Shown here: positions 44,691 through 55,620 of the stretch, piece by piece
How positions within the stretch are numbered: position 1 is the first letter of the stretch
Layout: the number at the start of each line of letters is the position of its first letter
Assembly: GCF_004379255.2 (NCBI RefSeq)
Contig: NC_056046.1
Location: 3,782,001 to 3,846,000 of the forward strand
DNA length: 64,000 nt
Source of the DNA: Salvia splendens
Lineage: Eukaryota > Streptophyta > Magnoliopsida > Lamiales > Lamiaceae
Direction: 5' to 3'
Translations under genes and position numbers: made by a program
The notes under the pieces: generated by a model
What the model was told of the DNA's origin: nothing
What the model saw: only the letters and a program-made list of their open reading frames with translations
Databases searched by the model: none

Positions 44691-47600
44691 GTCCTAACTA
44701 GAAAATCTGCAAATCTCTACACGTTTAGGGCATGGCTGTGGCCGAGGACGAGGATGAGGACGTAGACCGGGTTTTAAAGGAATGGGAGAGTGTGGAAAAT
44801 GGTTATGTTTTGTTGGGAGGGGAAGAGAGTTTTGGGTTTTGTGTAGGTTTGGAGAGTGAGATTTTCTTACAAGAAGAAGATCAAGTTAAGAGGGAATTTG
44901 TGTTTTTTGGTTACTAAGGTTAATAGATGTGCACTGTTAAAAGTTGGGGTTGCTTTGTGGTGATTGGTCCACACATAACTTGCCCTTTATTTTTGGCGTG
45001 TTCAAATTTTTATGGGACCTCTCTCTCTCTTGCATCTATTTCTAATTTCTTGATCAACCTCACTCTAAGAATGGGAACTTTGAGTTTTGTGCCACATCTC
45101 TTGGTTAATTTGTTAATTAATTAGGACGAATTAGTAAACTATGTGTTTCTCTTTTAAGTATTGGTAGTGGTATGATGAAATCCTGGAATTATTTATTGGC
45201 ATTGAGATGTAATTAATATATATGTGTGGGAGTGGATAAATAGAATTTCCCCTTTTATGTAACACGGTTCAATGTAACGTGTATCTAGGTCTAGGAACGA
45301 TATCATATTAGATTATAATTGTATAATTTTTTTTAATACAATTTACAATAAAAGTGCATACAAACAAAGTAGCAATTCCTAATCCTAGTCATAATAGGAA
45401 TCAGGTCGAGTCTCAATATATATTGTACGAAAACTCAAATTGTTGTCACCGTGATCTTATTCAATTTTCTTTCAGACACCATGCTCCTACATATGATTGC
45501 AAAAAGCAAATTAGTATGTTTAAAACATTAATATTTTGAGTTGAAAACTAACATCATCAAAAGCATTAAGATGTATCAGTTTAAATTTAGATAACATATT
45601 TTTGTATCAAACTCAAGGTGAATAAAGCAATGAATGCAGAATCTAGTTTGCTGGATTATGATGGGACTTATTTAAGCATTCAACTTACTAAATAAAGAAG
45701 TGTCATATCTAATCAACATATATTCTTCGCTAAATTTCATGAGAATTGTTCTACATTCAGTAGGGACAAAATTCACCCCAGCCATAAATTCATCAAAAAT
45801 AAAATAAGGCATCTAGTACAACAGATATGTAAGTATTTTATTAACTAAAATGATGAAGAACTCACATGCAGAGGTGAATACAAATCGAGTCGTGAAACAG
45901 AAGTTTGAATTGAAATTTGAACCAGCTTTTTCTATGTTATTCCTGTCACACTGTCTCCTTCCATGTTACAAACTTAGCCGAATAAATGCAGGTAGAAATA
46001 TGTCACATTCATAATGTTTATACAACAAAATATTTATGCATACCGTTATTTTACAAGCCTTCAATTTCGAAATAGGAGAAATGCAAGAGTCAATATTCGC
46101 TACAAGACATCATAGAATTCGACATGAAGATCCGTTAATCACACTGGAAACCCTAATTAAACGGTTGAGGATCTACCCAAAAACGAAAACTGAATCATGT
46201 GTAAGAACTAGTAAGGGGGACTAAACAAATTATAACAAAGAAGTTTGTAATTTCTAGGCACGACGATTGGCTAGCGTATGCAATGCTAGAGGTTGGCGTT
46301 CACTACTTGATTAACACCGATTTTAGGTTAAAATATAGTGTAGCTGAAACCAGACCGGTTAACTCGATATGCCGGTTTTGATTTAGCCCATCGTGGTTGA
46401 TTATGGTTCAAAAGCTAGAAACGTTGGCCCAATTCCAAACCGAACATGCATGTCCAAAAACAAGGGTCGCTCTCTGTGGTCCTAAAAAAGCAAAATCTAC
46501 AACTTCAATCTTTCCTTTTGATTCAAAAGATCCAAAAGCAATTTGGAACATTGTTTGGAGCAAAGATTTTGGAATCAAGGATCATCAAATTTTAGATATG
46601 GATTGATTTTGAGTAAATATTAGTACTTCTTTTTAGTCTCATTATTTTTGACATATTTCTTTCGGACACAATATTTAAGAAGTTAAAAAATTATGCAGGA
46701 AACCTTAAAAAGAATGTGTGACATGAATAATGAAACAGGTAGAGATACTCATTACAGCAATATGATGTAACTTACTGAGTTAAGATGTGAATAGTCACTC
46801 ACATCCAATAAACAAATTTGCTTTTCTTTTCTTACAACAAATATTTTCTTTTCCTTTTTAACTAAAAGAGGTAACTGTACCTACACTCTGTGTGGTCCTT
46901 AAAAGCAACATCTAAAACTTCAAGTGTTGATTCTTATTCAAATGAAAGATCCAAAAGCAAGTGCAAATGAACGGTGTTTCGAGCAAATATATTCATCGTA
47001 TTTAGCCATATTATTCATCACATATTAACAGATTAGGGTGCAGTACCAATTCAAATATATCCTTTTACAAAGATGAGAGGAAAAAGAGAGAATCGAGTCA
47101 AGCATGATACGATGAAATAAGAGATCAAGAATATGCACCTTTCGACCGTGGTGGTTGCATATTCGACACATCTTCAGGCATCATAAACCTGCTTTCTTTT
47201 GTTCACTTAGAGTTAAGGAGTCCCTGTGATCACACTCAAAGTATCATACAGTTACTAACAACAAAAAGTAGCCAAGGGGGGTAAGGATGGCACGAAGTTT
47301 TATCAGAAATATGGTCCAAATCCGCGTTCAAACAAAATAGATGTCCCTCTTTTCTACTCTTGCTTTACGACATTTGTCCTAAGCTCTGGAACCTCGGATC
47401 ATGACTTGAGCATGCATCCAAGAATAGTGTACCGTCTCAACAAAATAACACAGTTTCAACACCAAAAGGAATCGTCAGAATTCAAGGCAAAAACTACATG
47501 AAGCTTTGCTCTATGCAACTCACATAGTTGGCTCAAAACATCTTGTCGACATGTAAAAACTCAAATTACAAGACGAGCATAGATAGTGCCAACGTACGTA

Positions 47601-48235
47601 ACTTCATCCCATGAAGTGTAACAGCTGGATTTCGGCCATATTTGATCTACGAGTTTAGAATGGATACACAAACTTCAACAGCCAAACAGGAAATTCTATA
47701 TGAAAGCATCAAAAGCACAAAATGGAAAATGAAGACAAAGGGTACGAACTATAGTTGAGAACTCAGTAAATTTTGCACAAACTAGAACATAGAATGACCA
47801 ACAAAATGCTACTACAATATTTTTAATAGATGCCGAATTCAGGAATATATACAAGCACAATGGCACCAAAGGCAAGTAACTATACCTAGATTTCAGCCAA
47901 TGAAACGTGCTTAACTGGTTACAACCATTGACAATGTCAAGATTAAAGAACCATCATATCTTCAGCTAAACTTGCCTAGATCCGAGCGCATTGATCTCTT
48001 CACATTTTGTTACAAAGATGAAAAAGAGTTCTGACAGACAAGTCCAACTATAAATGACATGAATAGTTGGCCAAGCAGAGGCAGCTTATTATTGGTGATT
48101 TACCTGGAAGCATAAGCTGCACTTGCATTGCAAGTTGACTAATCAGGTGTAACGTGATCGAGCTCATCAGAAAACATACAAATTTCTAATCAAGCAACCG
48201 TTTCCATTTCAGACCGTTTGTGTGATATATGACAG
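44691..48235. other. Intergenic DNA, no gene recognised
   Basis: The first part is the CLE25-like promoter. A GAGGAC-rich patch at 44732-44917 is open on the plus strand (61 codons, acidic) but resembles no family and is probably leader DNA of the CLE gene. Two diverged copies of a block of about 110 bp lie at about 46475-46620 and 46885-47000. The stretch 47000-48235 is less AT-rich than the rest and may be 3' UTR or a non-coding transcript. Confidence 0.45.
46475..47000. repeat. Spaced direct repeat of about 110 bp
   Basis: 'ctctgtggtcctaaaaaagc' ... 'gatccaaaagcaatttggaa' (from 46472) resembles 'tgtgtggtccttaaaagcaa' ... 'gatccaaaagcaagtgcaaa' (from 46888). The copies have diverged, and the spacer is about 300 bp. 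Confidence 0.55.
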
Positions 48236-50269
48236 TCACTTCTCTGATTTACTCTTCTTTTGTGCCCACTGTGGTCCGTATATTGCTAAATGTGTCCGGC
48301 CAAACCGCCGATCAGCTATCTGCATTCATTAAACAAAAAAACTAAACTTGCTATAACATAGAACTTTGAAATTAGAGGTAGGGTTTGATGAAGTATAGTT
48401 TTGAATCTAGGTATATAAGTTTAAGTTACCTTTACCAAGCTCGCACATGAATCCAGCATGTCAGTTCTCAATGGATACTCAACTACCTGGAGAAATGACG
48501 CGAAACAGATCATGCTTTAGGAGATAAGAATGAAGTCTAGCAAAAGATTCACGTGCACTTACTACAAATGTATTCTCCCCAACAACTGAGGAATTAGAAA
48601 TCTGGTCCATCAGAACTGCGTAATCAACAAGCATGTATGGAGGAGTAACACTTATATAATCAAATTCCGCTTCCTTCCCTACAGCAATCAGATACCGATA
48701 TATAAGAATCCTCTACAAGAATGACGGTAGAAAAATCAAGCAAAATATATGAATCTGCAACTTGATTATGAAGTATAATTTGATGATGCTTGATGAGTAT
48801 ACCATATACGACATAGATCCTTTATACTGTTATAAAGGAGATTCAAAGAAACAGACAGTACTCCAGAGAACCAACATTCTTCAATCAAGTCTTACTTACA
48901 TCACACATAGATCACTTGATACGTTTTGGATATTTTATAAACCTCTCTCAACAATTGTCTTGCTGAACATTGTATGACCATATTTTAAGATGTTGGTCAT
49001 TAGTTATATGTATAAACTTGAAGACACATAGTTATATTAAGACTTTAAAAAGTGCAAGGATTAAAAAAGTGAAAGGATATGGGATATAGTCACCAAGATA
49101 TCGTTGTGCATTTTCCAAGAATGTTTCAACACGGGCAGTATGTATAACTGAAGCCTCGAGAAATCCAGTTGATTCTAAGTTAGGCTGCAGTACATCTGAG
49201 ATAACCCAAGGATCCATCTCCACAAAGTGGGCCTAAAAATCATGAATCGGGCCAGGAAGTATTTAAGGGAATATGAGCAAGGAGTGTATGAAACTCAAGC
49301 TGTATCCCGAGCACTAAAAAAGTTCCAAATAGAAACAAAAATTGTACTATATAAGTAATGTACCTCAGAGCATCCTCTGCTGATTGCTTCAATGCCAACA
49401 GATCCCGTGCCACTGTACAAGTCTAACCAACGCCCGGGCCTCAGAGATTGAGGCGAGCCACCTGCTGCCTATTTTATAACAGTTTGATGAGTAGTTTCAT
49501 AATTTCATTGCAACAACATACTATGTTAAGCAATTCAAAAATCAGTCACATACGTCAAACTAGATTAAAAACTAAGAAAAACATTCCACCTGTAAAATCG
49601 AAAAAGCTGCTCCCTTTACAACTTCCATCATAGGCCGCACATCCATACTCTTTGGTGAGAGCAACTTTTTCCTCCGAGCCGTTCCCCCGAGTACCTAAAC
49701 AACCGTTTATATGAAATTCTTCTTCTTATTTGTATCCAGCAACTACTCCAACCTTGTAGTCAGATAATTAAATAGTCCGGGTTGCAAGAAGTTGGAACAT
49801 TTGAATTTATGTTGGAAATTTACATAAGTAACTACACTAGTAAAAATCGACTCATTGTCAGCCTAGAAATCGAACCTGTGATACTGTGTCTGCAGAACTA
49901 GATATAAGTTCAAATTTGTCTAATTAAATGAAACTAGCTATAATTCCAATTCAAAATCCATAGTTTGACACTTTTTTTTATCTTGGTAAATTTAGTGATA
50001 ATTTTACAATGAGATTGAACCTGGAAAAGAGTCCTAAACCTGAAGCAATTTGTGAGTCTCTCGTGGTGGCTTTGGCTCCTGCACCGGTGTATTGCTTTTC
50101 TTTTCCAAATTCCCTTGCTCTCCTCTCCTCTTCATCTGTAACACAAAAGTAACAAATCTAAGAATACAACTTTCTCTCAAAGAAAATCCTTCTTATCACA
50201 CACATATACAACTAAGAAACACAGTGCATCCTTTATCATTATCATTATCAATTTATCATTCTCCTTCTC

Positions 50270-50309
<40 letters not shown>

Positions 50310-50933
50310 GTCAAGAACTCAAGATAATGATAATCCTACTTATCACGCACACAGCTAAGAAACACAATTCATCCATCATCACACCACCACACACACGCGC
50401 GCGCACTCTCTCTCTCACGTACACACGCAACTAAGGAACAAAATCCATCCATGACAATTCTACTAGTCTCCTTCCAGTTCTTTCTCCCACACACACACGC
50501 AACTAGGGAAACACAATTCTACCCAAATCAATTCTCCTTATCACGCACACACACGCACAAACACAAAGATAATCAAGAAAAAAATTGTAACCTTTCGAGA
50601 TTGTTTAGGCAAGAACTCATCTGGATTAAGCCCGTACTTCTCAAGGAACTCCCTTTTCTTGTCATTACAAACAATTTCGCTCCTGGGTTCTGAAATATAA
50701 CCAAATGGGACTTTAAATATCTGCTTGTTTTTCATTTCCTTTCATAAAACCGAAACATAAGCAGAAAAACCGAGTGTTGCGGGAATTTGCTGCGACTTAC
50801 TGTTAGAAAAGGTAATAACAAACGGATGGCGGGCGCAGCGGCGTGTGGGATTTGAAGGCATGCTGAAGGAATAGGGATTGCTTTGGAGAAAATCACTTCT
50901 TGTTAGTTGCAATGATGTTGGCAAAATCGCCAT
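48236..50933 (-). CDS. RsmD-like rRNA methyltransferase, probably organellar
   Basis: Nine exons on the minus strand: 50801-50933, 50592-50689, 50040-50135, 49590-49694, 49364-49468, 49094-49232, 48563-48678, 48430-48486 and 48236-48319; 310 residues. All join in frame with good GT-AG sites. Bacterial RsmD methylates N2 of one guanine in 16S rRNA of the small ribosomal subunit. The hallmark parts are present: LGGTARRKKLLSP near 111, DVRPMMEVVKGAAFSIL near 127, the SAM-binding loop LDLYSGTGSVGIEA (159-172), an acidic motif (MDPW, about 185) and the catalytic TPPY (237-240) in place of the bacterial [ND]PPY form. The first 45 residues are rich in Ser, Thr, Arg and Pro, with few acids, as in a chloroplast or mitochondrial transit peptide. 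The charged insert at about 45-108 is plant-specific. The Arabidopsis counterpart is, as I recall, At3g28460. Intron 2 holds a microsatellite cluster. Confidence 0.9.
50150..50575. repeat. Compound microsatellite and minisatellite in an intron
   Basis: (CT)n followed by (CA)n at about 50270-50310, then (CA)n(CG)n(CT)n at about 50384-50420. A larger unit, 'cacacacgcaactaagaaac' plus 'acaattcatcc', recurs about four times (near 50200, 50345, 50420 and 50495), so the microsatellites sit in a decayed minisatellite. All of it lies in intron 2 of the methyltransferase gene. Confidence 0.85.
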
Positions 50934-51310
50934 TTTCGTCTGTGTGCTATTTGCTTCGCAGCTTCTGATGACTGATGAAGTGATAATAATTAAGCAAGAT
51001 TTTTCCTCAAAATAATTAACAAAATGTTTGAACGTTGGAAGTAATGAAACGCATTTGGGCCTTTTCCATTCGAGTTTTTCAGGTTTGGGCTTTTTCATTC
51101 AGGTCATTTTTTTGGGCTTTGATCAAACTTCATATATCTATGTTCCTTATGCGTAATATGTACTTCTACGTTTGCATAGATTTGGAATTATGATTTTTTA
51201 ATGCGAAAATAGGCTTTTTTTTTCTATCACGGAGAGGTGGGGTTGCACAGGGCAAACCGATCTCCTTTTTGACTACGACCATCAAAAAAATCTACTATTA
51301 CTACTACTTA

Positions 51311-51860
51311 TCTTCCTCCGTCCCAATTTAGGAGTGCAAATTCTTAATAAATTATTGGAGTGTTTAATAATTGAAGTGGGGTAGTGGTTGTTGGAGTGTG
51401 TAATAATTGAAGTGAGGTAGTGGAAAGTGGGACCCTTTTGACTTTTTGTATTTTTATGATTTTGTTTTGCTTTATTTTATGAAAGTAATGACATTTGAGT
51501 GTAAATTTCATCAACAATGAGGTTATAGTTTATGTCCAAATATGGTACTCCCTCCGTTACACGGTAATAGAGTCATTTCATTTTCTGCACTCGTTTTGGA
51601 AAAATGATAATAAATAGTTAAAGTGAAGAGAGAGTAAAGTAAGAGAAATAATAATGTACAGAAGATTCTTATCTATAATATTCTCTCTCTTACTTTACTT
51701 TTTCTCCACTTTAACTATTTATAATTATTTTTTCCAAACGAGTGCGCAAAATGAAATGTCTCTATTATTATGGAACGGAGGGAGTAAATTCTAAATGAAA
51801 CTCTTAAATTGGGACGGACGGAAATGACAAAACATGACTCTTAAACTGAGACGGATGGAG
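51311..51860. mobile_element. Stowaway-like MITE interrupted by another MITE
   Basis: The left end TCTTCCTCCGTCCCAATTTA and the right end TTAAACTGAGACGGATGGAG are inverse partners, with TA outside on both sides. A second element sits inside at 51548-51784. Near 51340-51425 a unit of about 42 bp ('taataattgaagtggggtag') is doubled. Confidence 0.7.
51548..51784. mobile_element. Palindromic Stowaway-like MITE (inner)
   Basis: CTCCCTCCGTTACACGGTAA at left pairs with TTATTATGGAACGGAGGGAG at right, TA outside on both sides. The two halves pair along nearly the whole 237 bp ('tttcattttctgcactcgtt' with 'acgagtgcgcaaaatgaaa'), so it forms one long hairpin, a shape favourable for small-RNA production. 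Confidence 0.88.
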
Positions 51861-51995
51861 TAGTTTTTTGAGCTGTCATCAACCATGACTTACTACCTTT
51901 AGTAGTTCTGATCTAGTAGTAAGTTTTGTTTTCTGGATCGATCACTACACAAAGAGTTTCATCGTAAAGGAAAAACAAAAACAAGATAACAAATA

Positions 51996-52248
51996 CTCCA
52001 TCCGTCCCACTATAGGAGTCCCGGTTGAGTTCGACACTGGTTTTAAGAAATGTAAAGGAAAGTAGGTAAAAAAAGATAGTGGAATGTGAGTCATACTTTT
52101 TTATATTAGTTTTATAATAAAATGTTAAGTGGAAAAATGTTAGTGGAATGTGTGGCCTAATATCATTTATGAAATATTTCAACTGGGACTCCTAAAGTGA
52201 GACACCCAAAAATAGCAAACCGGGACTCCTAAAGTGGGACGAAGGGAG
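51996..52248. mobile_element. Stowaway-like MITE
   Basis: The left end CTCCATCCGTCCCACTATAG pairs with AAGTGGGACGAAGGGAG, with TA outside on both sides. The end block 'gggactcctaaagtg' occurs twice at the right (about 52182 and 52222). Interior shared with the elements at 330 and 1091. Confidence 0.82.
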
Positions 52249-52782
52249 TACTCTGGATGATACTAATCAAGTCCATAATCCAATATGATATTGAGGAATG
52301 CTTGATCAATCATGTAATTGTGTATCGCAACAGCCATATGTATGGGTTTGGATTAGTTTAGTTACAATGACTTAATGATCCTATTATATCTTAGATGTAT
52401 ACTACTCCAATATGTAAAATAAATTCACCCGCTTTGCTAGACATATTGTTTAGGTAATAACATATCAATACAATAAGATAATGAAATGTCACACATCAAA
52501 GATAATGAATACGAGATTAGAATAGTAGCTACTCATCATGTCAATGACTTGGGTTAGTTTAGAACTATTCAAAACAACATACAAATGGAATCAACTTGCT
52601 ACATAGTTATGAAATCATTTAACCCACATTTACCTTTATGTACCTTTAGTTCATATTAGATCTTATCTTCAAATTATTTATCTCTATTACTCCTATCTCT
52701 CGCAGCCACCTACCACTTATACCATAACTACTTCCAACAACACAAACACCGACGCAAAAATAAATTGTTAACAATATTTAGA

Positions 52783-52936
52783 ATCCAACATTAAAATCCT
52801 AGCTATGTCATCAATTAAAATCACACACACATCCCATCTCTAATCAACTACACCGTTTAATGTTTGGATCCAAACATTAAAATCCTAGCTCTACCATCAG
52901 TTAAAATTCCACGTACATCCCCATCTTTAATCAACA
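52783..52936. repeat. Direct repeat, period about 85 bp
   Basis: 'atccaacattaaaatcctag' followed by 'catcaattaaaat' and 'catcccatctctaatcaac' recurs once with small changes. Confidence 0.8.
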
Positions 52937-53507
52937 CAAGAAATGCTACCTAATTCTAATTTCTTAAATATATAAAAAAAGTTCTCATTCCATCCAAAGA
53001 ACACTGCTCAATTCGTCATTTTTTAGTCCCATAATAATGTGCTAATTTCTTCTTATAGAAACTGACATTTAAAAATAAATCACACTCTTTTTCATTTAAA
53101 AGGTTGATTTTCTTATAGATCTAAAATGAGAAAAAATATAACCCTAAATGTAGATGAAAAATTGTAAATACAAAAAGACACGTGCAGACACATAGAGTGC
53201 CATCTATCTCTGTATATTTAACAAATAATTCAAACATCGTGGAAGCCCATCTCACCACTTAAACGCGTTTACATTAGTCAATTTCTTCATTATTTTATTT
53301 AGTCCCAAACTTTATTTTACACCTAAAATATCAACTCTTTATTTTAACAAAGTAGTAGTAGTATATTTCTGTTTTACAATTGTGGATTGCTACTGAATCA
53401 TATATTATACTACTACTAAAATTTGAAATTGAAATATTGATGAGTATATCAAATCATATTACGGTTGCAATATCAACCATTCGTGTTGCCAAAATTTGAA
53501 AGTTGTG

Positions 53508-53590
53508 GCTATTATTATTATTACTATTATTTTTATTATTATTACTATTGTTTTTATTACTATTATTATTGTTGTTGTTGTGGTTGTTTG
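53508..53590. repeat. Imperfect (ATT)n/(GTT)n microsatellite
   Basis: About 25 trinucleotides of ATT, ACT and TTT, then GTT, ending in 'gtggttgt'. Non-coding. Confidence 0.9.
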
Positions 53591-55533
53591 TTCTCAATTT
53601 TTATGTCGAAGTGTTATTTCTAATACATTAGTAAATTACAATTATGGTAGCATTTATTGAATATGTGAGACATTAATAATACGTGGGCAACATTCCAATG
53701 CTTTGAAGTTTGGTGACCGAATACATAAATACTAGAATAATGACAAACGAGATGCAAAAATAACTACATTTTGATTGTTAATATTTGAAGTAGTGAGAAC
53801 AATAAACAAACTATGCTAAAAAATATATAACGAAACTATACAGCTAGTACATTATGGTTGTCCACACAATTATTTAAAATAAACTTAATTACATGAATTA
53901 ATAAGTAAAATTAATGCTCAATTTATTATATTTAGAATAATTTATTAATAGTTTAAATTTTTTTTTAAAACTAAAAAAGCTTATGAACGAAACAATACTA
54001 ATGTAATTATTGAGCATCACTTCATAAATATCAACATAATCATCCTAACATGTTGACAATTATCATAGTTCAAACATCATTTTCAAATATGATCATCTTA
54101 CCCAACAAATTATCATTTCGAAATACCTACGCCATCTTTTAAAATCGTTGAAAGATGATTAATTAATAAAAACAGATCCAGACAGCTGATACTTAACAAC
54201 ATCAACATTGCTTTAATTTTCTCATTAGTCAAGATGAAACTTCAAATATATATATACTAAACCTATATAATAATACCAAATTAAAATTCCGGAGAAGCCC
54301 TAGAAAAATTACCAAAACTAGGGTCTATTTTCTAAGTTATTTCATCATATTTTTGTGTTATATATGATAATCATAAGGATATATTGTAATGTGAAAATAT
54401 GTAATATCACTGTATTTATACGCTTGTCATAGGTAGTCAAAAAGTAAATATACGTTCATACTAATACTTTTGGAAAGTGCTTTTTTTGAGGCGTTTGAAT
54501 TCAGTGTGACTTTTTTATAACTTGTGCTACTCCATAAAAAATATTCTTGAACGCAGTTTCTAATACATTCAGATTTATTCGAATATACTAACATTTATAT
54601 ACTGAATATGATTTCAAAAATCCCACGCCAAAAAAAAAGAATGAAAAATGTCGAAATTATAATTTGGTTTAATCTCATATCTATACATGGTATATCTATA
54701 TTTCCTAACACGATTTACATGAAAAATTATTCACCCCATTCGATTGTTAATTTGTTATCCCTTTGTCCTTATTTAAACATTAATAATTACCATTTGAATC
54801 ATAATTCGTTTTGTCAATTTATTAACTTTTAAAATTATAATAGTACAATTAATAAAATCTGACGTGAAACAAAACTATAGTAGGATAAATAAAATTTTAT
54901 ATAAGCACTATAATGACAATATTTTATTGTCAAATTATATTTGACTCTACCATCTTAATTTCAATTTTAAACACTATAAGATAATTTCATTGAAAATTTA
55001 GCTTCTACAGTCAAATTTTGGAATTGACCAAAACTTAACAAAAAATTATGATTCGAAAATTATCTATTTTTAAATAATCTAGAAATTGGATTTCGCATTA
55101 TTACCATATAAGTATAACCCATTATACAACCATAGATTTCGAATTTAAACATAAATAAAATCTTATTGAGACAATTCCATCATCCTATAATATTCGTATA
55201 AGCTATTACTATATACGATCAAAATCTTGATTCACAGTCCAAATATAAGTTGAAATCCCACCAAAAAAAAGCAAATCTTGCTGCGTTCCAACCATCACCA
55301 GACCGAATCACTGCGTATTATTTTACAAGTCAACAGAGACAACTCTCCTACGCTTTCATTGACTAATATCTAGTCCGTTTATACACAGTATTTTAATCTC
55401 TATTTATCTCTGAGTAATTCTGATTAATGGAACAACGGCGGTGTTAACTGCTAATCCACGCTACTAATTTTTTTGTTTGGTGAGTTTTTTCCTAAATCGG
55501 CTATGAACTGTAGCTAATCACCCCCAAATACCC

Positions 55534-55541
55534 TATATATA
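55534..55541 (+). promoter_or_regulatory. TATA box of the EDR2-like gene
   Basis: TATATATA in the context CCCTATATATACACC, 80 bp before the ATG. This would put the transcription start at about 55565 and give a leader of some 55 bases. Confidence 0.6.
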
Positions 55542-55620
55542 CACCAAAATACTCCAATTTTGAGCTTTGAAGAAGAGCAGTATTCAGGTTTATTCGCGAT
55601 CCGTTTGTGAAATCGAGAGG

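Larger units (their letters stand above)
50934..55533. other. Gene-free AT-rich intergenic DNA
   Basis: Upstream side of the methyltransferase gene, then nested Stowaway-like MITEs (51311-51860), another MITE (51996-52248), a direct repeat (52783-52936), an (ATT)n-like tract (53508-53590) and unrecognised AT-rich DNA. Open frames are short and look like chance. Confidence 0.55.

Noticed and set aside
44732..44917. 61-codon acidic frame on the plus strand
   Set aside because: It starts 41 bases from the CLE25-like start on the other strand and is best explained as promoter or leader DNA of that gene. No homologue is known to me.
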